Assembly: GCA_963778465.1 (NCBI GenBank)
Contig: CAVZUK010000003.1
Coordinates: 1,054,001 to 1,118,000, forward strand
Direction: 5' to 3'
Length of the DNA stretch: 64,000 bases
From: CAVZBW01 sp963778465
Lineage (GTDB): Bacteria; Actinomycetota; Acidimicrobiia; Acidimicrobiales; RAAP-2
Part shown: piece by piece, positions 34,364 to 43,031 of the stretch
How the letters are laid out: each line of letters begins with the position of its first letter
How positions within the stretch are numbered: the stretch's first letter is position 1
Program-made: the position numbers and the translations under genes
The notes under the pieces: generated by a model
Told to the model about the DNA's origin: nothing
The model's database searches: none
Seen by the model: the letters and a program-made list of their open reading frames with translations, nothing else

Positions 34364-34402
34364 TCGACGCGACCCGCCCGGGTCGCCGCGATCGCTCAGG
34401 GG

Positions 34403-35566
34403 GTGTCCAAGGTGAAGACGCGTGCGGCGGTCCTCTTTGGTCGGGGGCAGGACTGGCAGATCCACGAGATCGACCTCGACCCTCCCAAGGAGATGGAGGT
34501 CCTCGTCAGGTGGGAGGCGGCTGGTCTCTGTCACTCCGACCAGCACCTCCGGGGGAGCGATCTCGGCGGCGGCGACGAGGTCCAGGAGGTGCCCGAGCAG
34601 GCCGAAGGAGGGCTGTTCCCCATCGTCGGGGGGCACGAGGGTGGCGGTGTCGTCCTCGAAGTGGGCCCCGGCGTGCGCAACCTCGAGGTCGGCGACCACG
34701 TGGCCGCAAGTTTCTTTCCCATGTGCGGTCAGTGCAAGATGTGCATCACCGGACACTCCAATCTGTGCGACCTCGGTGCGGCGACCTTCCTTCCCGGGCA
34801 GATCTCCGACGGCTCCATGCGGTATCACCTGCAGGGGCGAGACCTGAACGTCATGGCCAAGGTCGGTACCTTCGCCGAGCACGCCGTGGTCCACGAGGCC
34901 TCGCTGGTGAAGGTCGACCGGGACCTACCCCTGAGCGCGGTCGCCCTGGTTTCTTGCGGGGTCACCACCGGCTGGGGGTCGGCCGTCTACCGTGCCGAGG
35001 TACAGCCGGGCGACACCGTCGTGGTCGTCGGCGTCGGCGGTGTCGGGATCAACGCGGTCCAGGGGGCCCGCATGGTCGGGGCCCGCTACATCGTGGCGGT
35101 GGACCCCGTGGACTTCAAGCAGAAGGCGGCCCTCGATCTCGGGGCTACCCACACGGCCGGCTCGATCGACGAGGCGATCCCGCTCGTCAAAGAGCTCACT
35201 CGGGGCCAGATGGCCGATGCGGTGATCATGGTCCCGAGCATCATGTACGGCGACCTCATGGCCGGAGCCCTCACCATGACCGGAAAGGGCGGCACCTGCG
35301 TGGTGACGGGCGTAGCTCCCCAGGGACAGACGGAGTCCAGCATCAACCTCTTCGAGCTGGCGATGTGGCAGAAGGAGGTTCGGGGTGTCGTGTTCGGAGC
35401 GGCCAATCCCCGGGTGGACATCCCCCGGCTCCTCGACCTGTATCGCTCCGGGCAGCTCAAGCTCGACGAGTTGATCACGAGGTCCTATGCCCTGGACCAG
35501 ATCAACCAGGGATACCAGGACATGCTCGACGGCGTGAACATCAGGGGCGTCCTCTCCATGGCGTGA
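34403..35566 (+). CDS. NDMA-dependent (mycofactocin-type) zinc alcohol dehydrogenase
   Basis: The 387-aa medium-chain dehydrogenase has the catalytic-zinc Cys in AAGLCHSDQH near residue 43, His-Glu in VGGHEGGGVV near 77, and four structural-zinc Cys in MCGQCKMCITGHSNLCDLG near 111. The cofactor fold shows VVGVGGVGINAVQGARMVGA near 210. The overall sequence (AVALVSCGVTTGWGSAVYRA, PRLLDLYRSGQLKLDELITR) matches the group assayed with N,N-dimethyl-4-nitrosoaniline, whose tightly bound NAD is recycled by mycofactocin rather than by exchange. The GTG start at 34403 follows AGGGG. It would oxidise primary alcohols of the pathway. No mycofactocin biosynthesis genes lie in the window. Confidence 0.88.
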   Translation: MSKVKTRAAVLFGRGQDWQIHEIDLDPPKEMEVLVRWEAAGLCHSDQHLRGSDLGGGDEVQEVPEQAEGGLFPIVGGHEGGGVVLEVGPGVRNLEVGDHVAASFFPMCGQCKMCITGHSNLCDLGAATFLPGQISDGSMRYHLQGRDLNVMAKVGTFAEHAVVHEASLVKVDRDLPLSAVALVSCGVTTGWGSAVYRAEVQPGDTVVVVGVGGVGINAVQGARMVGARYIVAVDPVDFKQKAALDLGATHTAGSIDEAIPLVKELTRGQMADAVIMVPSIMYGDLMAGALTMTGKGGTCVVTGVAPQGQTESSINLFELAMWQKEVRGVVFGAANPRVDIPRLLDLYRSGQLKLDELITRSYALDQINQGYQDMLDGVNIRGVLSMA

Positions 35567-35604
35567 ACGCTCGGGTCGTCCCACGTGACACGGTACGAGG
35601 CTTC

Positions 35605-35635
35605 GTGGCAGACTAAGAGAACGGCGCTTACGAAA
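35605..35635 (+). promoter_or_regulatory. Shared upstream element, copy C
   Basis: The site reads GTGGCAGACTAAGAGA then ACGGCGCTTACGAAA and matches copies at 5078 and 21506. It lies between the alcohol dehydrogenase stop and the BVMO start, ending 28 bp before the latter, so it could be the promoter or operator of the BVMO-P450 run. Confidence 0.5.
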
Positions 35636-35663
35636 TCGGCTCCGGCGTGAAGGAGGGGGCGCA

Positions 35664-37157
35664 GTGAAGCCGACCGCCCAGCAGTTGTTCGGTCCCGAGA
35701 GGACGCCGAGGGTGGTCGTGGTCGGCGCCGGCTTCGGTGGCATCGGGACCGGCGTGAAGCTCAAGAAGGCCGGAATCGATACCTTCACGATCTACGAGTC
35801 CTCGTTCGGGGTGGGCGGCACCTGGTGGGACAACACGTACCCGGGGGCCGAGGTGGACGTGAACTCCAACCTCTACTGTTACTCGTTCAAGTCCCACCAA
35901 TGGACGCGCACGCACGCGCAGCAGCCCGAGCTCCAGAAGTATCTCGAGGAGACGGTCGATGAGTTTGGTCTGCGCCCCCACCTCCGCCTCGGAGTCTCTG
36001 TCGAAGCAGCCACGTGGGACGAGGAGCGCCACCACTGGATGCTCCGGCTGGACTCGGGAGAGGTCGACGAGTGCCACGTGCTGATCAGCGCGGTCGGCTT
36101 CCTGAACGTGCCCCAGTACCCGGACTGGCCGGGAATGGAGAGCTTCCAAGGGCCAATGTTCCATACTTCACGTTGGGAGCACCAGCACGACCTGACCGAC
36201 AAGATCGTGGCCGTCGTAGGCGTCGGCTCGACCTCGGCCCAAGTGGTGCCGGCCATCCGGCCGATCGTGGAGAAGCTGTATGTCTTCCAACGGGAGCCCG
36301 GCTGGGTGATGCCGAAGGGCGAGCGCGACCTGAACGAGTCGGAGCGGGCCCTGTTTGCCAAGCCCTGGCGACGGCGACTCGACCGGCTCAGGCTCCGGAC
36401 GTTCATCGAGCGCAACCTGTGGGGCGGCAACATGTTTCGGCCGGGCACCAAGCTGAATCAGCTGCGCGAGGACCAGTGCCGCCAGTACATTGCGCACGTC
36501 TTCGCAGACCGACCTGACCTGGCCGAAGCCGTCACGCCCGCCTATCCGTACCCGGGCAAGCGCCCGGTTCTGGCCACCACCTTCTACCCCGCTCTGACGG
36601 AGGCCAACGTCGAGCTCGTACCCCGGGCCGTCAGCCGCGTCACGCCCACCGGGATCGTGGACAGCGAGGGCGTGGAGCGGCCCGTCGACGTGATCGTGAT
36701 GGCGACCGGTTTCCAGGCAGCCAACTACCTTGCCCGTATGGAGATCACGGGCCGCGGTGGCGAGACCCTGCACGGCCGATGGGCAGGTGAGCCCCGGGCG
36801 TTCCTCGGGCTCACCGTGCCCGGCTTTCCGAATTTCTTCATGCTCTACGGGCCCGGCACGAACGGCGGCGAGCTGGTCTCGACGCTGGAAGCAGGGGCCC
36901 AGTTTGCCGTCCGCGCGGTGAAGCGGATGCAACGCGAGCGCGTCAGCGCCATCGAGGTGAAGCCCACCTACGAGGCGTTCTGGTACGCCTGGCTGCAGTC
37001 CAAGATGGAAGGGACCTCCTGGACGATGAGCAACAACTACTTCAAGTCGGCGACCGGAAAGGTCGTCACCCAGTGGCCTTCGGGGAACATGGTCTACCGG
37101 GCGATCACCACGGTCCTCGGTCGGAGCTCCGAAACGACGCAGAGTCGCCCACTATGA
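35664..37157 (+). CDS. Flavin-containing Baeyer-Villiger-type monooxygenase
   Basis: The 497-aa flavoprotein has VVGAGFGGIGTGVKLKKAGI near residue 20 for FAD, GGTWWDNTYPGAEVDVNSNL near 51, the Baeyer-Villiger fingerprint FQGPMFHTSRWE near 160 and VVGVGSTSAQVVPAI near 183 for NADPH. MATGFQAANYL near 348 is the usual ATGF motif. It inserts oxygen beside a ketone. It is shorter than, and not closely similar to, the BVMO at 9515, so the two probably serve different ketones. AAGGAGGGGG precedes the ATG. It heads a rightward run with a P450, an amidohydrolase tail remnant, an SDR, a TauD dioxygenase and a second P450. Confidence 0.88.
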   Translation: MKPTAQQLFGPERTPRVVVVGAGFGGIGTGVKLKKAGIDTFTIYESSFGVGGTWWDNTYPGAEVDVNSNLYCYSFKSHQWTRTHAQQPELQKYLEETVDEFGLRPHLRLGVSVEAATWDEERHHWMLRLDSGEVDECHVLISAVGFLNVPQYPDWPGMESFQGPMFHTSRWEHQHDLTDKIVAVVGVGSTSAQVVPAIRPIVEKLYVFQREPGWVMPKGERDLNESERALFAKPWRRRLDRLRLRTFIERNLWGGNMFRPGTKLNQLREDQCRQYIAHVFADRPDLAEAVTPAYPYPGKRPVLATTFYPALTEANVELVPRAVSRVTPTGIVDSEGVERPVDVIVMATGFQAANYLARMEITGRGGETLHGRWAGEPRAFLGLTVPGFPNFFMLYGPGTNGGELVSTLEAGAQFAVRAVKRMQRERVSAIEVKPTYEAFWYAWLQSKMEGTSWTMSNNYFKSATGKVVTQWPSGNMVYRAITTVLGRSSETTQSRPL

Positions 37158-37212
37158 CGATCGCGAACGCTGTGCCGAAGCCATCGGCGGTATAGGCCAG
37201 GAAGGAAGGCAC

Positions 37213-38454
37213 ATGCCCACGACCGTCGACGTCGATCCGCTCGATCTGATCGACCCGGAGCGCCACCAGAGGAACGGCGTGCCGCACGATCAGCTCACCC
37301 GGCTCCGGGCCGAAGCTCCGGTCGCCTATTTCGAGGCCCCGGGGTTCCCGCCCTTCTGGGCGATCACCCGTCACGCCGATATCGTTCGTGCGGCCGCGCG
37401 CCCCCAGGTCTTCTCGAGCGCAAAAGGGATCACGCTCGACCGGGCCGAGGAGGAGGCCCTCTCGATGGAGGGGTTCGAGAGCCTGGTGATGATGGACCCC
37501 CCCGATCACACCAAGATGCGTCAGGTCGCCAACTCCGAATTCCTTCGGAGCGCGGTACGGGCCCGATTCGACCATATCGGCGCCATCGCGCAGCAGATCG
37601 TCGACGATGCGGCGACCGGAGGTGAGGTGGTCGAGTGCGACTTCGTGCCGACCTTTGCCGGGCGGCTGCCGGTCGAGGTCATCGCTTGGGTGCTCGGCGT
37701 GCCCAGGCTGGACTGGGACCGGCTTCTCCACGCGAGTGACACGATCATCGGCAAGGAGGACCCCGAGTTTCGCCTCCCCGGCGAGTCCCCCGACGATGCC
37801 AGCCTGAGGGCTCGGATCGACCTGCACCAGTACTTCGACGCGATGGTCGAGGAACGTCGCAGCCAGCCGCAGCAGGATCTCGTGACACTGCTCACCCAGA
37901 GGGAGATCGACGGAAGGCCGCTCAGCCAGCGCCAGTTGGTCTCCTACTGTGAACTCCTGCTCGAGGCCGGGAACGAGACGACGCGAGACGCGATCGCTTC
38001 GGCGATGGAAGCCTTCTGCGAACACCGCGACCAATGGGAGCTCTTGCGGCAGAACCCGCAGTTTCTGCCCAACGCGGTCGAGGAAATCCTGCGCTGGGTC
38101 AGCCCGATCAACTACTTCAAGCGCACGGCAACCCAGGACTGCGAGCTCGGCGGCGAGCAAATTCGGGCCGGGGACAGGGTGGTGCTCTTCTGGGTCTCGG
38201 CGAACCGGGACGAGGAGGTGTTCGAAGACCCCTTCACGTTCCGCATCGACCGAGACCACAACCAGCACTTGGTCTTCGGCTTCGGTCCCCACCTCTGCAT
38301 GGGCGCCCACCTCGCTCGGGCCGAGCTCGAGCAGATTTTCTCGATATTGCCCGCCCGGATGAGTTGGTTCGAGGCGGCTGGCCCGGTGGAGCGCCTCAAT
38401 TCGTCGATCAACGGTGCCATCAAGCACCTGCCTCTCCGCTACCGCCTGGTCTAA
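37213..38454 (+). CDS. Cytochrome P450
   Basis: The 413-aa protein is a complete soluble bacterial P450: the I-helix LLEAGNETTRDAIASAM near residue 250 with the acid-alcohol pair, the ExxR motif in VEEILRWVSP near 290, and the heme loop LVFGFGPHLCMGAHLARAEL near 355 with the Cys ligand near 362. The N-terminal block (GVPHDQLTRLRAEAPVAYFE) resembles steroid- and alkyl-hydroxylating actinobacterial families such as CYP125/CYP142, an impression by eye. It hydroxylates or epoxidises using electrons from a ferredoxin, perhaps that at 28818. GGAAGGAAGGC precedes the ATG at 37213. Followed at 12 bp by an amidohydrolase tail remnant. Confidence 0.92.
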   Translation: MPTTVDVDPLDLIDPERHQRNGVPHDQLTRLRAEAPVAYFEAPGFPPFWAITRHADIVRAAARPQVFSSAKGITLDRAEEEALSMEGFESLVMMDPPDHTKMRQVANSEFLRSAVRARFDHIGAIAQQIVDDAATGGEVVECDFVPTFAGRLPVEVIAWVLGVPRLDWDRLLHASDTIIGKEDPEFRLPGESPDDASLRARIDLHQYFDAMVEERRSQPQQDLVTLLTQREIDGRPLSQRQLVSYCELLLEAGNETTRDAIASAMEAFCEHRDQWELLRQNPQFLPNAVEEILRWVSPINYFKRTATQDCELGGEQIRAGDRVVLFWVSANRDEEVFEDPFTFRIDRDHNQHLVFGFGPHLCMGAHLARAELEQIFSILPARMSWFEAAGPVERLNSSINGAIKHLPLRYRLV

Positions 38455-38466
38455 AGGAGGGTCGAC

Positions 38467-38556
38467 ATGAGCATGGGATCGCCGCCGCCCGGAGACTTCG
38501 GCAAGATCACCGCTTCGAACTGCGCCCGGCTCTACGGCTTCGAGCATGTCGCCTGA
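38467..38556 (+). pseudogene. Amidohydrolase remnant: start region fused to tail
   Basis: AAAGGAGGGTCGAC and an ATG at 38467 are followed by only 29 codons. The last 27 parallel the very end of the amidohydrolase at 21675: PPPGDFGKITASNCARLYGFEHVA against PPGDVRKITALNCARLYGFEHVA. The final roughly 40 bases are nearly identical to 22745-22784. So a ribosome-binding site and start codon were joined to the tail of a second copy of that gene, with the middle (about 1 kb) gone. No function is expected for the 29-residue product. Confidence 0.8.
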
Positions 38557-38584
38557 CGTCGACGCAACGAGCCGAGGAGGAACG

Positions 38585-39352
38585 ATGGAGGGTCCGCTGC
38601 TGGAGGGGAAGGTCGCCGTCGTCACTGGTGGCGTGAGCGGTATCGGACGGGGCACGGTCGAGCGCTTCGTCGAAGAGGGCGCCAGGGTGGTCATCGCCGA
38701 CGTGGACGACGAGCGCGGCCCGAAGATCGCCGAGGAACTCGGCCCGTCGGTGGCGTTCAAGCGCACCGATGTGGCCCGCATGGAGGACGTCGAGGCCGCG
38801 GTCGACTTCGCAGTCGAGCGCTTTGGTGGCCTGCACGTGATGTTCAACAACGCCGGCATCGGCTCCGAGCTCAAGAATTTCATCGACATCGACCTCGGCC
38901 AATTCGACCGGGTGATGCGGGTCAACCTTTTCGGAGTGCTGGCCGGCTCCCAGTGCGCGGCGCGTCGAATGACCGAACATGGCGGTTCGATCATCAACAA
39001 CTCCTCGATCGCCGGGATCGGGACCGGGGGCGGCGTGATGATCTACCGGGCGGCGAAGGCGGCGGTGGCACACGCCAGCAAGGCCATGGCGGTCGACCTC
39101 GCACAGTTCAATATCCGGGTCAACTGCATCGCCCCGGGCCACATCCCGACCGAGATCACCAACTACGACATGAAGAAGGTCATCGAGATGACCCAGCCGT
39201 TGCAGCGCCAGGGCTCGGTCCTCGACGTGGCCAACGCCGTCCTCTACTTCGCCAGTGAGCTCTCGGCCCAGGTGACCGGGACGATCCTGCCGATCGACGG
39301 GGGAACCGTTGCCGGTCCGCCGCCCAACCAGCGCGTCGTCGCAAAGCGCTGA
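38585..39352 (+). CDS. SDR family oxidoreductase
   Basis: The 255-aa classical SDR has VVTGGVSGIGRGTVERFVEE near residue 12, a DVDDERG acceptor for NAD near 38, NNAGIGSELKNF near 91, NNSSIAG near 138 and YRAAK near 155, ending VTGTILPIDGGTV. The Asp after the second strand favours NAD over NADP. GAGGAGGAACG precedes the ATG at 38585, which lies 28 bp after the amidohydrolase remnant stop. It belongs to the P450-BVMO run and may oxidise the alcohol made by hydroxylation. Substrate unknown. Confidence 0.88.
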   Translation: MEGPLLEGKVAVVTGGVSGIGRGTVERFVEEGARVVIADVDDERGPKIAEELGPSVAFKRTDVARMEDVEAAVDFAVERFGGLHVMFNNAGIGSELKNFIDIDLGQFDRVMRVNLFGVLAGSQCAARRMTEHGGSIINNSSIAGIGTGGGVMIYRAAKAAVAHASKAMAVDLAQFNIRVNCIAPGHIPTEITNYDMKKVIEMTQPLQRQGSVLDVANAVLYFASELSAQVTGTILPIDGGTVAGPPPNQRVVAKR

Positions 39353-39407
39353 CGGGCTGGTTGGTCCTCAGCGGGACGACGCATCAGGCTGCCATGCGGA
39401 GGCGCAG

Positions 39408-40244
39408 ATGAACGTACAAGTCACACCGATCAAGCCGGGCATCGGGGCCAAGATCACCGGAATCTCGGGGCGCGACTTCGTCGACCCCGAGGTGGCGGCG
39501 GACGCGGCCCGGCTGCTCGACCACCACGGCGTCCTGATCTACCGGGACGCGCACATCGGGGACGAGGACCTGATCGCCTTCAGCCGCCTCCTGGGTCCGG
39601 TCCACGAATTTCCGGGTGCCGCCCGCTCCAAGGAGCCGCCCGAGCTCTCGGTGGTCAGCCGCGACCCCGCGTTGAGCCGGTCCGCCGCCGTGCAGTACGG
39701 CACGTTCCAGTGGCACGTCGACGGCACCATGGACGAGCATCCTCACCGGATGACCCTGCTGACCTGCATCAAGCCGGCCGACGATGGCAGTGGCGACACC
39801 GAGTTCGCCAACACCTACGCCGCCTACGACTCACTGCCGGACGACCAGAAGGACGAGTTGCAAGGACTGGTGGTTCGCTACAGCTACCTCAATCGGGCCC
39901 GGTTTCGGCAGCTCGAGCTGACTCCCGAGGCCGAGGTGGCGTGGAGCCAGCGGCCGCCCCGTGAGCGGCCCCTCCTGTGGACCCACCACACCGGGCGCAC
40001 GTCGATGCTCCTCGGGGCACAGGCCGGCGAGGTGGTGGGCTGGCCACTCGAGAAGGGGGAGGCTCTTCTCGACCGACTGCTGGCGTGGGCCACCCAGCCG
40101 GCGTTCACCATTCGGCACCACTGGGAACAAGGAGACTTGGTGATCTGGGACAACACCGGCATCCTGCATCGGGCCCAGCCGTACGAGCTCCGATCGGGTC
40201 GTTTGATGCACCGAACCACGGTCGACGGACCCAAGGCCGCCTGA
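39408..40244 (+). CDS. TauD/TfdA-family Fe(II)/2-oxoglutarate dioxygenase
   Basis: The 278-aa protein begins MNVQVTPIKPGIGAKITGIS, as TauD proteins do. The iron site is the HxD in FQWHVDGTMDEHPHRMTLL near residue 104 and the distal His in WDNTGILHRAQPYE near 254; an Arg for 2-oxoglutarate follows in RSGRLMHRTTVDG. DGSGDTEFANTYAAYDSL near 128 matches the family. Members hydroxylate or cleave taurine, alkyl sulfates or aryloxyacetates; here the substrate may be another pathway acid or ether. GCGGAGGCGCAG precedes the ATG at 39408. It is 55 bp downstream of the SDR and 55 bp upstream of a P450 gene. Confidence 0.9.
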   Translation: MNVQVTPIKPGIGAKITGISGRDFVDPEVAADAARLLDHHGVLIYRDAHIGDEDLIAFSRLLGPVHEFPGAARSKEPPELSVVSRDPALSRSAAVQYGTFQWHVDGTMDEHPHRMTLLTCIKPADDGSGDTEFANTYAAYDSLPDDQKDELQGLVVRYSYLNRARFRQLELTPEAEVAWSQRPPRERPLLWTHHTGRTSMLLGAQAGEVVGWPLEKGEALLDRLLAWATQPAFTIRHHWEQGDLVIWDNTGILHRAQPYELRSGRLMHRTTVDGPKAA

Positions 40245-40299
40245 AGGGTCGGGGCTGCCGCCAGATGCTCCAATTCTCCCGCGAGCAAGGAGGTTTCTC

Positions 40300-41562
40300 G
40301 TGACGACGACGGATGACTTCTCGAATGTCGACCTGTTCCGCGACACCGAGTTGCCGGCGAACCCCTATCCGTTCTACGACTGGATCCGATCTCATGGTCC
40401 GGTCTGGTACTACGAGCGGTGGGACGTCTGGCTGGTCACCGGCTACGAAGAGGCCGTGGCCGTGTACCACGACCAAAAGGTGTGGTCCAACTGCAACACC
40501 GTGAGCGGCCCCTTCGTCAAGATGTCGGTCCCGCTCGAGGGTGACGACATCACGCAGATCATCGAGGAGCACCGCGACGAGCTGCCGTTCAGTGACCAGC
40601 TCCCGTCCTTCGATCCGCCGAAGCACACGGTCCAGCGCGGGTTGCTCATGCGCCTCATCACGCCAAAGCGCCTCAAGGAGAACGAGGAGTTCCTCTGGGC
40701 CTTCGCCGACGAGACGATCGACAAGTTCATCGACCGTGGCGAGTGCGAGCTCCTCCACGAGTACGCCATCCCCTACACGCTGATGGTCATCGCAGACCTT
40801 CTCGGCGTACCGGACGAGGACCGGGATGCGTTCTTGCAGCACCTGACGACGAGGGTCCGCACGGCGCGCCTAGAGCACAGACCGCTCGAGTACCTCTACG
40901 AGCAGTTCACACGCTACATCGAAGACCGGCGAGCGAATCCCCGTGACGACGTCATGACCGAGATGGCCATGGCCAGGTTTCCCGATGGTTCACTCCCGCC
41001 CGTGGACGACGTCATGCGGATCGCCGCCAACCTCTTCTCCGCAGGGAGCGAGACCACGGCCCGACTGATCGGGATGTCCCTGCGGACCCTCGGCGACCAC
41101 CCGGAGTTCCAACAGCAGCTGCGACAGGATCATCGTCTGATCGCGCCGTTCGTCGAGGAGATGCTCCGCACCGAGGCGCCGCTCAAGGGATCCTTCAAGC
41201 TGGCCAAAGTGAGGACGAGCCTGGGCGGGGTCGAGATGCCACCCGGCACTACCGTGTTCGTCATGACGGACGCGGCCAGCCGTGATCCACGCCAGTACGA
41301 AAACCCGGGCGAGTTCCGTCTCGACCGCGCGAATGGGCGTCAACACCTGGCCTTCGGCCACGGTATCCACACCTGCGCCGGTGCGCCCCTTGCCCGGGCC
41401 GAGACGCACGCCACGCTCGTGCGTTTCCTCGAGCGAATGTCGGACATCCGTGTCTCCGACCGGTTCCACGGTCCGATCGGCGAGCGCCGTTACGACTACG
41501 ACCCTACGTACATGCTCCGCGGGCTCAAGGAGCTCCACCTGGAATTCACCCGATCGGAGTGA
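40300..41562 (+). CDS. Cytochrome P450
   Basis: The 420-aa P450 has the I-helix NLFSAGSETTARLIGMSLRT near residue 248, ExxR in VEEMLRTEAP near 288 and the heme loop LAFGHGIHTCAGAPLARAET near 352 with the Cys ligand near 360. It starts ANPYPFYDWIRSHGPVWYY like soluble class I actinobacterial P450s and is from a different subfamily than that at 37213. The I-helix has Ser-Glu-Thr-Thr, normal for function. The GTG at 40300 follows GCAAGGAGGT with good spacing. It closes the rightward run that begins at 35664. Electron donors are probably ferredoxins such as 28818. Confidence 0.92.
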   Translation: MTTTDDFSNVDLFRDTELPANPYPFYDWIRSHGPVWYYERWDVWLVTGYEEAVAVYHDQKVWSNCNTVSGPFVKMSVPLEGDDITQIIEEHRDELPFSDQLPSFDPPKHTVQRGLLMRLITPKRLKENEEFLWAFADETIDKFIDRGECELLHEYAIPYTLMVIADLLGVPDEDRDAFLQHLTTRVRTARLEHRPLEYLYEQFTRYIEDRRANPRDDVMTEMAMARFPDGSLPPVDDVMRIAANLFSAGSETTARLIGMSLRTLGDHPEFQQQLRQDHRLIAPFVEEMLRTEAPLKGSFKLAKVRTSLGGVEMPPGTTVFVMTDAASRDPRQYENPGEFRLDRANGRQHLAFGHGIHTCAGAPLARAETHATLVRFLERMSDIRVSDRFHGPIGERRYDYDPTYMLRGLKELHLEFTRSE

Positions 41563-41614
41563 TCCCGGCTCATCGTCGAGGACCCGGATGTAAGAGGCTC
41601 GTGGAGCCTCCCGA

Positions 41615-41785
41615 ATGGAAGGGCGCCACCCCGTGTTCGTCCCGATGCCCGAACTCATCATCGAGGCTGCGCTGAACGAACAGGCGGCCAGGGAGGTCTA
41701 CGCCAAGGCCATCCGCCTGATCAATGGCGACACCGAAGCGCGTCCGGGCCGGCTCCTTCGCGGCGGTCTCGACACCCATCAGTGA
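41615..41785 (+). CDS. Small ORF, possible amidohydrolase tail remnant, 56 aa
   Basis: An ATG at 41615 opens a 56-codon frame with MPELIIEAALNEQAAREVYA followed by KAIRLINGD. The REVYAKAIRLIN part resembles the NAxRLY-type end of amidohydrolases, where a tail such as KVYAGNAIRLF is common, but two residues are missing and the following basic tail is not typical. It may be a decayed fragment. It has no clear ribosome-binding site and lies between a P450 gene and a convergent amidohydrolase gene. Confidence 0.3.
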   Translation: MEGRHPVFVPMPELIIEAALNEQAAREVYAKAIRLINGDTEARPGRLLRGGLDTHQ

Positions 41786-41881
41786 GCCCGGGGACCGTAG
41801 GAGAATGGGCGGGACGTCGTCCCGCTGACTGGAGGGTTGTGGGATCCAGAGGGCGTCCGTGTCGCTCCGCGAAACCTCGGC

Positions 41882-43003
41882 CTACGCCAGCTGGTAGAAG
41901 CGGGCGGCATTGGCCGCCAGCACCTTGTGACGCGGTTCTTCGGACCAGCCCTCGGTCAACCGACCGACGAGTTCCTTCGACTGTGGCCACAACGACACGC
42001 TGTGGGGATAGTCCGTCGAGTACATGACGGCGTCGGCGAGGGTCGGGTCCTCGGCGATGTCATGGAAGCCCACCCAGTCGTCGAGGGCGGTGACGGCCAC
42101 GTTGGAGCCGACCCACCGGCTCGGCGGTCCCTCGAAGGGGAGGTTCGACCAGTGGCCCTGCTGCTCCCAATTCTGATCGAGGGTCTGGCGCCAAAAGGCC
42201 AGCCAGCCGCAGTTCACCTCGCCGGCGACGATCCGCAGGTCCGGGAACCGCTGGAAGACGCCTGCGTAGATCATGTACGTGAGGGGCTGGATCGCCGAGA
42301 AGAAGCGCGCCACGATGCCCCCGACGTTCAAGCCCGGAATCGTCGGATCGAACGATTCGTGAGCCGGGGCCCGCCCCCCGTGGTTGCGATGGAACGACAA
42401 CGTGCATCCGGCGGCGGAAGCGGCGCTCCAAAGCGGTTCGTGGAAAGAGTCCCAGTAGGGACGGCCAGGTGCCCCAGGGATGAAGAAACCGCGCGCTCCT
42501 TTGCCGAGGCAGCGCTCGAGCTCGGGGACCACCACCTCGGGCCCGTCGTCAACGGGGAGCACACACAGGCCGACGAGCCGTTCAGGACCGGCCGCGCAGA
42601 ATTCGTCGAGGAGCCAATCGTTGTACGTCTTGAGGAGCGCCAGGGCAAACCCCCGATCCGGAAGGGCGTAGACGGCCATGGCGGTGCTCGGGTAGACCAC
42701 GGCCGCGTCCACCCCATCGAGATCCATGTCCGCGAGGTGTGCCGAGCCATCGTAGTTCCCGGGGAGGATCTCCTCCCATGTCAGGCCATGGTCCTTGAAG
42801 ACGCCGTCGACCTTCCTACCGGCGACCGCCTCGAGCCCGAAGCTGCGGGTGGCGGGCTTTCCATCGAAGCTCCAACCCTCGCCTCCGTCCGCCGCCGGCA
42901 GGACCCGCGGGGCGCGGTCGCGATACTCGAGCGGCATCCGTTCGGCGTACAGGTTCCGGGGGTCGATGATGTGGTTGTCGGCGGAGATGATGTGGTAGCG
43001 CAT
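41882..43003 (-). CDS. Metal-dependent amidohydrolase (COG2159-like)
   Basis: The 373-aa protein opens MRYHIISADNHIIDPRNLYA with the metal-site His at residue 11, has CTLSFHRNHGG near 198 and YSTDYPHSVSLWPQ near 327 with the metal-site Asp, and ends LAANAARFYQLA. It is the most diverged of the COG2159-like set here. GAGGAAGGGTCC precedes the ATG at 43003. It is 28 bp downstream of a solute-binding protein gene on the same strand and probably cotranscribed with it, so the receptor may capture its substrate or a precursor; that is inference. Confidence 0.85.
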   Translation of the reverse strand: MRYHIISADNHIIDPRNLYAERMPLEYRDRAPRVLPAADGGEGWSFDGKPATRSFGLEAVAGRKVDGVFKDHGLTWEEILPGNYDGSAHLADMDLDGVDAAVVYPSTAMAVYALPDRGFALALLKTYNDWLLDEFCAAGPERLVGLCVLPVDDGPEVVVPELERCLGKGARGFFIPGAPGRPYWDSFHEPLWSAASAAGCTLSFHRNHGGRAPAHESFDPTIPGLNVGGIVARFFSAIQPLTYMIYAGVFQRFPDLRIVAGEVNCGWLAFWRQTLDQNWEQQGHWSNLPFEGPPSRWVGSNVAVTALDDWVGFHDIAEDPTLADAVMYSTDYPHSVSLWPQSKELVGRLTEGWSEEPRHKVLAANAARFYQLA

Positions 43004-43031
43004 GGACCCTTCCTCTGCGAAGCCGTAACGG

